DNA from: Clostridia bacterium
GTDB lineage: Bacteria; Bacillota; Clostridia; Oscillospirales; CAG-272
Length of the DNA: 33,097 bases
Reading direction: 5' to 3'
Assembly: GCA_017454525.1 (NCBI GenBank)
Contig: JAFTCT010000016.1
Coordinates: 1-33,097 of the forward strand
A model generated the notes under the pieces. That model made no database searches, was not told where the DNA came from, and was given only the letters and a program-made list of their open reading frames with translations. This document shows positions 1 to 7,605 of the stretch, in pieces. The number at the start of each line of letters is the position of its first letter. Position 1 is the stretch's first letter. The translations under genes and the position numbers were made by a program.

Positions 1-119
1 TGTTAGACAATAAGCGTTCGCCTGTCCGGACAAAACCGCAAAAGTCGCGCAAAACGGACGGGATCCCGACCATCCGTTTTGCGGGGGCTGCTCATTTGCA
101 GGCAAATGAAACAGCCCCG
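1..119 (-). mobile_element. Partial copy of a MITE-like repeat (inverted relative to the copy at 23096-23300)
   Basis: Bases 1-119 are the reverse complement of about 23096-23215 with only three mismatches (positions 27, 55 and 113). The left part is cut by the window edge. The segment holds the palindrome CGGGATCCCG and a CATTTGC/GCAAATG hairpin next to its outer end. The complete copy at 23096-23300 has matching terminal inverted repeats and no coding capacity, so a non-autonomous mobile or dispersed repeat is the likeliest explanation. The minus-strand reading frame across it is low-complexity and does not look like a protein. Confidence 0.72.
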
Positions 120-210
120 GGAGCGTTTTGCCTGCGCGCAGGCGGAGCGGTCTCTTTTTTTGCGTCTTTTTCTGCGCCGGCGCGCGGGCGTCACTTTTTT
201 GTTTTTCCTC

Positions 211-239
211 TTGCGAAACGCGCGGAAAAGTAGTATAAT
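211..239 (+). promoter_or_regulatory. Sigma-A type promoter upstream of feoAB
   Basis: A TTGCGA -35 box (211-216) is separated by 17 bp from a perfect TATAAT -10 box (234-239), with T-rich DNA just upstream. Transcription would start near 246, so the mRNA would begin at the left edge of the palindromic element at 245-420 and carry a leader of about 240 nt before feoAB. No Fur or DtxR-like operator was recognised. Confidence 0.75.
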
Positions 240-244
240 GTATT

Positions 245-420
245 TGGGGATCTCTAAATATTCATAGCACATCCGGACAGCAATGCTTCGGCGGCTGTTT
301 TGCCGCATAACTGCGTTGCCAAATTTCACAATACACAAAGTATTGTTTCAATTTGTGCGCCTTGTTCTGCGGCAAAACAGCTCGCCGCCGGACGCACTCT
401 GAATTTTTAGAGGTCCCCAT
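245..420. repeat. Long imperfect palindrome (MITE-like) in the feoAB leader
   Basis: The left end (245-264, TGGGGATCTCTAAATATTCA) is repeated inverted at 400-419 with two mismatches. Inside it, a segment reading GCTGTTTTGCCGCA pairs with its inverted copy, and the centre is the perfect stem ACAATAC / GTATTGT around a 5-nt loop (328-346). The whole 175-nt unit can therefore fold on itself. It encodes no plausible protein. It looks like a passenger-free inverted-repeat element inserted between the promoter and the feoAB start, and it would form a large hairpin in the 5' leader. No target-site duplication could be assigned. Confidence 0.7.
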
Positions 421-484
421 TTGTGAAAGGATCGGCTGTACGCGTCCGCGCAGGGGTGCGGTGCGTGCGTGAAAGGATTGCTTT

Positions 485-2878
485 ATGACGTTGAACGAAC
501 TTGCGATCGGGAAGACCGCCGTTGTGAAAGAGGTCGGCGGTAGCGGCGCGCTGCGCCAGCACATGCTCGATATGGGCGTGATCCCCGGCGCGGAACTGAA
601 GATCGTGAAATACGCGCCGATGGGCGACCCGATGGAACTCATCATCCACGGATACGAACTGACGCTGCGCGTGGCGGACGCCGCCGGGATCACGGTCGAA
701 GAGACGGCGGATCAAAACGGCGGCGCGGAGACGCCCGCCGGCAGGAATACGAAAGAGGGAAGAAAACGGGCGGCGGAAGGCGAAGATCCCGCGGGAAACC
801 TTCACCCGGGACTCGGCGAAGGCGGTAAATTCCATCCGAAGGGAAGCGGAGCCCCCCTACCCGAGGGGACCGAACTGACCTTTGCGCTCGTCGGCAATCA
901 GAACTGCGGGAAGACGACGCTCTTCAATCAACTCACCGGCTCCAACCGGCACGTCGGCAACTTTCCGGGCGTGACCGTCGACCGCAAGGACGGCGCGATC
1001 CGCGGATACAGCAATGCGACGGTCACGGATCTGCCCGGGATCTACTCCATGTCGCCCTATTCGGGCGAGGAGATCGTATCGCGCAGTTTCGTTCTGGACG
1101 AGAAGCCGAAGGGGATCATCAATATCGTTGACGCGACCAATATCGAGCGCAATCTCTATCTGACCATGCAGCTGCTCGAAATGGAAGTGCCGATGGTGGT
1201 GGCGCTCAATATGATGGACGAGGTACTCTCCAACGGCGGCTCCGTCGACATCAACACGCTTGAAAAATCGCTCGGCGTGCCGGTCGTGGCGATCTCCGCC
1301 GCAAAGAATCAGGGCGTGAACGAACTGATCGATCACGCCGTGCACGTCGCGCGCTTCAGGGAGCGCCCGGTCGCGCAGGATCTCTGCGGGGAAGAGGACA
1401 ACGGCGGCGCGGTCCACCGCTGCATCCACAGCGTCGAGCATCTGATCGAGGACCACGCGCGCGACGCGGGACTGCCTCTGCGCTTCGCCGCCTGCAAACT
1501 GATCGAGGGCGACGAATTGATCGCAAAGCAGCTGAAACTCGACCGCAACGAGCGCGAGACCGTCGAGCATATCACGGTCCAAATGGAGAACGAGCGCGGA
1601 CTCGACCGCGCCGCGGCGATCGCCGATATGCGCTTCGCCTTCATCAACAAGGTCTGCAAAAAGACGGTCATCAAGCCGCGGGAAACAAGGGAGCGGAAGA
1701 GAAGCGAAAAGATCGACCGCGTCCTCACCGGCAAATATACCGCCGTACCGACGTTCATCGTCATTATGGCGCTCGTCTTTTTCCTGACCTTCAACGTGAT
1801 CGGCGGCTTTTTGCAGTCGCTTGTCGAGAAGGGCGTGGACGCCCTGTCGGGCGTGGTCGACGGCTGGCTGACGTCGGCGGGCGTGAACGCGATACTGCAC
1901 AGTTTGGTGATCAACGGCATTTTCAAGGGCGTGGGCAGCGTGATCAGTTTCCTGCCGATCATCGTCACCCTCTTTTTCTTCCTGTCGATGCTCGAGGACA
2001 GCGGCGACATCGCGCGCGTCGCCTTCGTGATGGACAAACTGCTCCGGAAGATCGGTCTCTCGGGGCGCAGCATCGTGCCGATGCTCATCGGCTTCGGCTG
2101 CACCGTGCCCGCCGTGATGGCGACGCGCACGCTCCCCAGCGAGCGCGACCGCAAAATGACGGTCCTGCTCACGCCGTTCATGTCCTGCTCGGCGAAAGTG
2201 CCGATCTACGCTTTTTTCGCGGCGGCGTTTTTCCCGGGGCATTCGGCGCTTGTCATGACGGCGCTCTATCTTCTCGGCATCGTCGTCGGGATCCTTGCGG
2301 CGCTGCTCTACAAGAATACGCTCTTCAAGGGCGAAGCCGTGCCCTTCGTCATGGAACTGCCCAACTACCGCCTCCCCTCGGCGCGCAGCGTCCTGCGGCT
2401 GATGTGGGAGAAAGCGAAGGATTTCCTGCAGCGCGCGTTTTCGGTCATCCTCATCGCGTCGCTGGTGATCTGGTTCTTACAGTCCTTCGATATCCGTTTC
2501 AATCTCGTGACCGACTCCTCGACAAGTCTGCTCGCGTCGGCGTCGGGCTGGCTTGCGTACGTCATGAAGCCGGTGGGGTTGGGCGACTGGCGGATCTGCA
2601 CGTCGCTCATCTCGGGCTTCGTCGCCAAGGAGAGCGTCGTTTCGTCGCTTGAGATGCTCTTTCCCGACGGGATCGCCGGCGCGTTCGGAACGCTTTCGGC
2701 GATATGTCTGCTCGTCTTTTCGCTGCTCTATACGCCGTGCGTCGCCTCGATCGCCTCGATCCGCAGAGAAATGGGAAGGAAATGGGCGCTGGGCGTCGTA
2801 ATGTGGCAGTGCTTCGTCGCCTACGGCGTGACCGCGCTCGTGCATCTCTTCGGGATGCTTTTCGGAGGGAACGCTTGA
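485..2878 (+). CDS. feoB: FeoA-FeoB fusion: ferrous iron transporter
   Basis: Imports Fe2+ across the cytoplasmic membrane. Residues 1-75 are an FeoA-like SH3-fold domain (LRQHMLDMGVIPG motif). A charged, low-complexity linker of about 50 residues follows, then the FeoB G domain with P-loop GNQNCGKTT (137-145), the VGNFPGVTVD switch, DLPG (182-185), NMMD (242-245) and SAAKNQG. The C-terminal half is the polytopic membrane domain with both Gate-type cysteines (GFGCTVP and SCSAKVP). All the motifs expected of a working FeoB are present. At 797 residues it is longer than a lone FeoB, as the fusion explains. The ATG at 485 is preceded by GAAAGG (471-476). A small Cys-rich protein starts 4 bp after its stop, so the two form a transport unit. 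Confidence 0.96.
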   Translation: MTLNELAIGKTAVVKEVGGSGALRQHMLDMGVIPGAELKIVKYAPMGDPMELIIHGYELTLRVADAAGITVEETADQNGGAETPAGRNTKEGRKRAAEGEDPAGNLHPGLGEGGKFHPKGSGAPLPEGTELTFALVGNQNCGKTTLFNQLTGSNRHVGNFPGVTVDRKDGAIRGYSNATVTDLPGIYSMSPYSGEEIVSRSFVLDEKPKGIINIVDATNIERNLYLTMQLLEMEVPMVVALNMMDEVLSNGGSVDINTLEKSLGVPVVAISAAKNQGVNELIDHAVHVARFRERPVAQDLCGEEDNGGAVHRCIHSVEHLIEDHARDAGLPLRFAACKLIEGDELIAKQLKLDRNERETVEHITVQMENERGLDRAAAIADMRFAFINKVCKKTVIKPRETRERKRSEKIDRVLTGKYTAVPTFIVIMALVFFLTFNVIGGFLQSLVEKGVDALSGVVDGWLTSAGVNAILHSLVINGIFKGVGSVISFLPIIVTLFFFLSMLEDSGDIARVAFVMDKLLRKIGLSGRSIVPMLIGFGCTVPAVMATRTLPSERDRKMTVLLTPFMSCSAKVPIYAFFAAAFFPGHSALVMTALYLLGIVVGILAALLYKNTLFKGEAVPFVMELPNYRLPSARSVLRLMWEKAKDFLQRAFSVILIASLVIWFLQSFDIRFNLVTDSSTSLLASASGWLAYVMKPVGLGDWRICTSLISGFVAKESVVSSLEMLFPDGIAGAFGTLSAICLLVFSLLYTPCVASIASIRREMGRKWALGVVMWQCFVAYGVTALVHLFGMLFGGNA

Positions 2879-2882
2879 AAAA

Positions 2883-3074
2883 ATGAACGTTTTCGATATT
2901 CTGACCGTGATCATCGTCGCCGCTCTGATCGGCGCGGCGGTGTTCATTCTGGTCCGCGACCGCAAAAAAGAGTGCGGCGGCTGCGGCGGAGGGGACTGCG
3001 CCTCCTGCGTTTTTCTCAAGGGATCCGGCAAGGACCGCGGCGATCCCGGAAAGGGATGCGGAAGAAAGAGGTAG
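2883..3074 (+). CDS. FeoB-associated Cys-rich membrane protein
   Basis: A 63-residue protein with one N-terminal membrane helix (about residues 4-24), a short basic stretch and a Cys/Gly-rich tail (CGGCGGGDCASC and one further Cys near the end). This matches the small Cys-rich proteins found after feoB in Firmicutes. They are thought to help ferrous iron transport, but their biochemical role is not established. The gene begins 4 bp after the feoAB stop; GGAGGG near the end of feoAB can serve as its ribosome binding site. Identification rests on size, topology, cysteine pattern and position. Confidence 0.88.
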   Translation: MNVFDILTVIIVAALIGAAVFILVRDRKKECGGCGGGDCASCVFLKGSGKDRGDPGKGCGRKR

Positions 3075-3150
3075 GAAGCGTCAGACCGCCGCCGCATCGC
3101 GCCTGCGGCGCCCGCGGTACGGCGATACCGTGCGCCGCGTACGGCGAAAC

Positions 3151-3179
3151 TTGACAAAGGGCGAAAAATGTGCTACAAT
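3151..3179 (+). promoter_or_regulatory. Sigma-A type promoter for the surface protein
   Basis: A perfect TTGACA (3151-3156), a 17-bp spacer and TACAAT (3174-3179). It lies after the Cys-rich gene and separates the iron genes from the surface protein gene. It also shows that an upstream in-frame ATG at 3130 cannot be the real start, because that codon lies before the promoter. Confidence 0.85.
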
Positions 3180-3222
3180 ACCCCAAATGCTTATGACGAT
3201 CCCGAAAGGAGGAGACCGGCGC

Positions 3223-6200
3223 ATGGCGAAAAAGAGAATGAACAAAAAAACGAAGACGATCGTGAAATACACCGCCGCGGGGATCATCCTGCTCGTCGAG
3301 ATCGTCATGATCGTGGTGCTGGTCGCCAACAGCGCCAAGGGCGTACGCGACAATTCGGCGGTCCACAGCGTTCTGACCGTCGAGGCGGGCGAGCCCTTTG
3401 ACGTCGCGCAGTTCTTAAAGGACCGGTCGCTGACCCTGCAGCTCTCCTCCGACAGCAAGTACGACGTGAGCGTGCCGGGCAACTACAGTCTGCAGTTACT
3501 TTTGTCCAACGGAGAAACCGCGTACGTGACGCTGAAGGTACGCGACACCCGACCGCCCGAATACACCGTCCTGCCGCCGCTGATCGTCAAGCGCGGCGCG
3601 CTTCTGAAGCCGGAAATGCTGATGCCGCAGGAATACATCCTCGACGCGACGCCGGTGAAGGTGAGTTTCATCTCCTCTTCGGTGACCACGGCAAGGGAAG
3701 GGCACTATACAGCGCTTCTGAAACTGATCGACGGAGGCGGCAATATCACGAAGGTCAGCGCCTCCTATTTCGTGCGGGAGGACTATAACGCCGACTATTA
3801 TTACGAGATCGGCGATCCGGCGCCCTCTCCGCAGGTCCTGTTCCCCGGGGCGACGGTAGGACGCTGGCAAAGCGACAACTTCACGCCTTCCGTCCCGTCG
3901 TTCGTCACGGTCTTCTTCACGATGTACGGACAGGACTATTCCGTCCGCTATGAGGCGAAGGACACGCAGCCGCCGTCCGTGATCGTGCGCGACGATCTGT
4001 TCGTCTTCGAAACGGGCAGGGAACTGCCGGATCCGATGACCTTCATCGAAAGGATCATCGACAACACCGATACGACGGTCGCATACGATCAGGAGTATAT
4101 GTTCGACCGCGCCGAGCAGAAACGGATCAACGTCAGAGTGACCGACCTCGGCGGCAACGTGACGACGGTCAGCGTGACGGTCTCGGTCATCGAGAGCGGC
4201 GGAAGCGACGTGACGCCGCCGCGCATCTCCGGCGTCAGGGATCTCGTGACGGAACCGGGCGTCCGACCGGATTACCTCGCCGGGATCTCGGTCTATGACG
4301 CGAGAGACGGCGTGATCGACGTTTCGAACGTCGTCGTCGACGATTCAAAGGTCAAGTATTCGCAGACCTCCTCCGGCGCCGGTTACGAAGTGACCTATTC
4401 CGTTACCGACCGCGCGGGCAACAAGGCGACCGCGACGGCGTACGTGCGGATCGTGCAGAGCATCATTTCGGACAGCGAACTCGACCGCTTCTTTGAAGAG
4501 ATCAAAGCGGAACTCGGTCCCCTCGAGGGCTTGGAACGTCCCGAGGTTTTAAGCAGAGTATATTCCCTTCTGACCGGCAAGTATCTGCTTGCGCCGGGCA
4601 GCGCGCACACCAATCCCGCAGACCCGCGCAAGGAGGCCTACTGGGGCTTCAAGCTCGGCTCCGGCGACAGCGAGACCGCCTGCGCGATGCTCTCTTCGAT
4701 CCTTGACTGTCTCGATATCGAATGGATCAAGGCGTCGAGAGCGTCCGTCGGCTCGGGAAAGCACAGTTTCCTCTTGGTCGATTACGGCTTCGGCTGGCTG
4801 TATATGGACGTGATGCCGACCGCCAACTACGTCTGGACGACCGACGGAAGGCTGCTGCGCGCCGACAGCGACGAAGCAAAGGCGCTGCCCGCTTCTTCGG
4901 TATTGAGAAGGGAAGCGATGACGGACGCGGATCTGGCGCGCCTGACCGATATCTCAAACGGCGTGACGGTCGGCTGGAACTACTATCGCGTCAGCGACAA
5001 AAATCTGCCGCAGACCGCCGTGAGAAAGACGGACGGCAGCTATACGTCGCCCTCCTACGCCCTGTATTACACGGTGAACAATCCCCACTACGGCAGTATC
5101 TCCGGTCAGACGCTCCAGAACGTCGTGCACGGCGAAACGGGCAGCCCGGTAACGGCAACGGCGGCAAAGGGATATAAATTCGTCGAATGGAGCGACGGTT
5201 CGACCGAAACGACCCGCTCCGACCGCGTGATCCGCGAGCTGCAGCTGGAAGCGCGCTTCGCGCCCGACAGCCAGACCTTTACCTATTATGAGATCACGTA
5301 CGCCGCGGGCGAGGGCGGCAGGATCGACGGCGAAGCGGTACAGTCGGTACTGTACGGCAACAAGACCTCGGTCGTGACCGCGCGCCCCGACGACAGGCAT
5401 TATTTCGACAAATGGAGCGACGGTCTCTCCGCGCCGTCAAGACAGGATACCGTTTCCGGAAAGGCGACCTACACCGCGCTCTTCGCGGCGCGCAAGGTCG
5501 TCAGCTATGCGGCAGAGGCAGGCGGACAGATCGAAGGCGAATTGACGCAGTATCTGATTCCCGGTTCAAGCGGCAGCAGCGTCAGGGCGGTCCCCGATCC
5601 CGGATACCTCTTCGCCTACTGGAGCGACGGAGGCACTTCTCCCGAGAGGCGAGACCGCGTAACGGGCGATACGATGATCACGGCGTTTTTCGTCCCCGAT
5701 CCCGCATCCTATACCTTTACTTATACGGCGGGCGTCGGCGGCAGTATTGAAGGAAACGCCGTACAGACCGTTCCCAGCCGCAGCGCGACCGAGCATGTGC
5801 GCGCATCGGCGGCGGAAGGATACGCCTTTATCGGGTGGAGCGACGGCTTAACGGACGCGGCGCGCAGCGACGTCGTCTACGCGGACGGTACCGTCGAAGC
5901 GCTCTTCGACAGGATCGAAAACCTCACCTTTACCGTGACCTATCTCGCCGCGGACGGCGGTTCGATCGCGGGAGAGAGCGTACAGGAGGTCCCGGGCGGT
6001 ACGCCGACCGCGCCGGTCGAGGCGCTGCCTGACGAGGGCTGGGCGTTCATCGGATGGTCTGACGGATATCCCGACGCGCTTCGCAGCGACGCGCCATCGG
6101 CGAACGTCGTGTATATCGCGCTGTTCGGGCCCGCGCCCGAGCAGCCGACGCCGACGGAAACGCCCATACCGACAGAAACGCCGGCGACGGAAACCGAAAC

Positions 6201-6228
6201 GCCGGCGGGACCGGCAGACCCCGTTTAG
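3223..6228 (+). CDS. Membrane-anchored surface protein: Ig-like, transglutaminase-like and InlB B-repeat domains
   Basis: A 1001-residue extracellular protein. The start is the ATG at 3223, which has AAAGGAGGAG 5 bp or more upstream and follows the promoter at 3151. Residues 14-35 form one membrane helix, with no clear cleavage site, so it is probably anchored. Next come Ig/cadherin-like modules, recognisable by recurring D-x-x-PP starts (DTRPPE, DTQPPS, DVTPPR). Residues about 430-550 resemble the transglutaminase-like cysteine protease fold, with a plausible triad C487, H514 and D529. Five divergent InlB-type B-repeats follow, each marked by a WSDG motif. The C-terminus is a Thr/Pro/Glu-rich tail without an LPXTG signal. 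Role unknown; likely in wall attachment, adhesion or surface protein processing. It ends at a strong terminator (6276-6320). Confidence 0.85.
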   Translation: MAKKRMNKKTKTIVKYTAAGIILLVEIVMIVVLVANSAKGVRDNSAVHSVLTVEAGEPFDVAQFLKDRSLTLQLSSDSKYDVSVPGNYSLQLLLSNGETAYVTLKVRDTRPPEYTVLPPLIVKRGALLKPEMLMPQEYILDATPVKVSFISSSVTTAREGHYTALLKLIDGGGNITKVSASYFVREDYNADYYYEIGDPAPSPQVLFPGATVGRWQSDNFTPSVPSFVTVFFTMYGQDYSVRYEAKDTQPPSVIVRDDLFVFETGRELPDPMTFIERIIDNTDTTVAYDQEYMFDRAEQKRINVRVTDLGGNVTTVSVTVSVIESGGSDVTPPRISGVRDLVTEPGVRPDYLAGISVYDARDGVIDVSNVVVDDSKVKYSQTSSGAGYEVTYSVTDRAGNKATATAYVRIVQSIISDSELDRFFEEIKAELGPLEGLERPEVLSRVYSLLTGKYLLAPGSAHTNPADPRKEAYWGFKLGSGDSETACAMLSSILDCLDIEWIKASRASVGSGKHSFLLVDYGFGWLYMDVMPTANYVWTTDGRLLRADSDEAKALPASSVLRREAMTDADLARLTDISNGVTVGWNYYRVSDKNLPQTAVRKTDGSYTSPSYALYYTVNNPHYGSISGQTLQNVVHGETGSPVTATAAKGYKFVEWSDGSTETTRSDRVIRELQLEARFAPDSQTFTYYEITYAAGEGGRIDGEAVQSVLYGNKTSVVTARPDDRHYFDKWSDGLSAPSRQDTVSGKATYTALFAARKVVSYAAEAGGQIEGELTQYLIPGSSGSSVRAVPDPGYLFAYWSDGGTSPERRDRVTGDTMITAFFVPDPASYTFTYTAGVGGSIEGNAVQTVPSRSATEHVRASAAEGYAFIGWSDGLTDAARSDVVYADGTVEALFDRIENLTFTVTYLAADGGSIAGESVQEVPGGTPTAPVEALPDEGWAFIGWSDGYPDALRSDAPSANVVYIALFGPAPEQPTPTETPIPTETPATETETPAGPADPV

Positions 6229-6275
6229 GGCGTCCCCTCCCGTGACGGAAAGACCGGTCCGGGCTCAAAAAACAA

Positions 6276-6320
6276 GGATGCTTCATTCCGTGCGGAGCGC
6301 GGAACAGAGCATCCTTTTTT
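6276..6320 (+). terminator. Bidirectional rho-independent terminator
   Basis: GGATGCT (6276-6282) pairs with AGCATCC (6308-6314), with an inner TTCCG/CGGAA stem, followed by six T residues. On the other strand the same hairpin is followed by TTGTTTTTT. It therefore fits the end of both the plus-strand surface protein and the minus-strand small membrane protein that converge here. Confidence 0.88.
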
Positions 6321-6361
6321 CATGCCTTGCTGTCGGTACGTTCATAAATGTCGGCGAACGG

Positions 6362-6625
6362 TCAACGCCGGTCTTTTCGGTCCTGCGCGGCCGGCGCGCG
6401 CTCTTCGGCGGCCTTTTCCCCCTGAACGGCGGCGCCCTTCGCGGAAAGGGCGTAGACCGCCTGAAACGAGCAGGAGAGCAGATAGGCGATAAAGAGACTG
6501 TAGGAGATATACCGGAGTACGCGCTGACCGAAGATAAAGGAGAAAAGCAGCAGGATCCCCCCGCCTGCGAGCAGCGGCAGATTGCGCAGGAACCCTCCGC
6601 CGAGGCATCTGAAAAACGAGCGCAC
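6362..6625 (-). CDS. Small membrane protein, unknown function
   Basis: An 87-residue protein read from a GTG at 6625. The start is chosen because AAAGGAGGG lies about 7 bp upstream of it; an ATG further upstream in the same frame would place this motif inside the coding region. It has a basic N-terminus, two predicted membrane helices (about 17-34 and 40-62) and a charged Ala/Glu/Arg-rich tail facing one side. A near-consensus promoter lies upstream (6697-6725) and a terminator downstream (6276-6320), so it is a complete single-gene unit converging on the surface protein. No family was recognised. Confidence 0.68.
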   Translation of the reverse strand: MRSFFRCLGGGFLRNLPLLAGGGILLLFSFIFGQRVLRYISYSLFIAYLLSCSFQAVYALSAKGAAVQGEKAAEERAPAAQDRKDRR

Positions 6626-6696
6626 CGGTATCCCTCCTTTCATTTTGCGGTCCGGGCGTACGCCGCGCGGCAGCGTCAAGCGTATCCGTACGCCTG

Positions 6697-6725
6697 AGTA
6701 TAACACAGAACGCGCCGGTTGTCAA
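6697..6725 (-). promoter_or_regulatory. Sigma-A type promoter for the small membrane protein
   Basis: Read on the minus strand: TTGACA (6725-6720), a 17-bp spacer and TATACT (6702-6697). The downstream GTG start at 6625 gives a leader of about 65 nt. The quality of this promoter is the main support for the small minus-strand gene being real. Confidence 0.8.
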
Positions 6726-6739
6726 GAAGTCGGCGCGGG

Positions 6740-6896
6740 GCGGGGTAGAAGCGCATCTGCGCGGGCGGGTAGAAGCGCGCGGGCGGGGAGGAAGCGCGGG
6801 AAAGGACGCGGCGGCGGGCGGGGTAGAAGCGCATCTGCGCGGGCGGGTAGAGGCGCGCGGGCGGGGAAGAAGCGCCGGAAAAGGACGCGGCGGCGG
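6740..6896. repeat. GC-rich 78-bp tandem repeat, two copies
   Basis: Copies run from 6740 to 6817 and from 6818 to 6896, differing by a few substitutions and one extra A. Each copy is itself made of three related segments of about 20-25 bp built on GCGGGTAGAAGCGC-like words. The stretch is very G-rich on the plus strand. The reading frames through it give only Arg/Ala/Pro-rich low-complexity products and are not considered genes. Confidence 0.75.
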
Positions 6897-7383
6897 CGCA
6901 AAACGGCTGCCGACGCGCGGGCGGCGCGCCGGAGACCTGCCGTACAGCCGCCGGTTCTCACGGGAAAAGGGGAGGAGCGGTGCGGAAAACGGAAAGAGCG
7001 GTGCGGAAATCGGGTTTTGACCGCAAGAAAACGGTTTCGTGAAGGTGTAGAAATTTTCTTGAGTTTTTTGTGTGAAATGACGAAAATGCAGAACGCGCCG
7101 CCGCGGGTCGCGCAGGAGGTTTTCGGGACGGCCGGAACGCCCGAAAAAGGAAATGTGAGTTGCAGTTTTCCGCAATCAATCGAAAAAAGCAAAAATAATA
7201 ATATTTTTAGCAAATATTAGATCAAAAATAGTAAATTTTAATTACTGCCGCGAATTTTGCAGACGCCAAAAAATGCAAAACACACGGCGGGGTATATAAC
7301 GTGTGAACAAACGGTTAATTTTTTGTGTCTTCAAATCGGGTCGCGCGCGCCGCCGCGGTCCAAACGGGGCACTTTTTGTCTTC
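6897..7383. other. Intergenic stretch without a recognisable gene
   Basis: After the GC-rich repeat the sequence stays purine-rich, with a short direct repeat GAGCGGTGCGGAAA near 6975-7010. It then becomes strongly AT-rich at about 7150-7260, with an inverted repeat AATATTT...AAATATT near 7200-7220. No coding sequence with a plausible start and composition was found on either strand. The AT-rich zone may be an upstream element for the operon promoter at 7384, but no defined operator was recognised. Confidence 0.6.
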
Positions 7384-7412
7384 TTGACTTTTTGGATATG
7401 TTATGTTATGAT
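7384..7412 (+). promoter_or_regulatory. Promoter of the ABC/DUF5696 operon
   Basis: TTGACT (7384-7389), a 17-bp spacer and TATGAT (7407-7412). Transcription would start near 7419, leaving a leader of about 187 nt before the ATG at 7606. No other promoter of this quality was seen within the seven downstream genes, so it probably drives the whole operon. Confidence 0.78.
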
Positions 7413-7429
7413 ATTGCCGTCAAAAGAGT

Positions 7430-7450
7430 ATCCGGAACGCGCTTCCGGAT
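7430..7450 (+). promoter_or_regulatory. 5' leader hairpin of the ABC operon
   Basis: A perfect 8-bp stem, ATCCGGAA / TTCCGGAT, with a 5-nt loop, placed about 10 nt after the inferred transcription start. It may stabilise the 5' end of the long mRNA. A second GC-rich fold (CGGGC/GCCCG near 7557-7572) lies closer to the ribosome binding site. No known riboswitch class was recognised. Confidence 0.45.
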
Positions 7451-7605
7451 GCGACGGTCGGGAAAAAGCAGCCCGTGCAGGTGTGATGACGCCTCAAAAA
7501 GAAGCCGCTGTGTGCGGAACCATTTTTGCCGTGTGTGATCGTACCGGCGGGTCGTCGGGCGCTGCCCGTCCCGGTCTACTCTATGAAAGGAATGGCTGCA
7601 TAACC

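Noticed and set aside
857..2242. A 461-residue open frame on the minus strand
   Set aside because: Antisense to feoAB, His/Arg/Asp-rich and without recognisable motifs, while the plus strand has all FeoB motifs.
3130..3222. The in-frame ATG at 3130 as the start of the surface protein
   Set aside because: It precedes the consensus promoter at 3151-3179 and has no ribosome binding site, while the ATG at 3223 has AAAGGAGGAG.
6722..7213. Arg/Ala/Pro-rich minus-strand frames in the gap before the ABC operon
   Set aside because: They are made mainly of the GC-rich tandem repeat. The longer ones overlap the promoter of the small membrane gene. No homologous domain was recognised.
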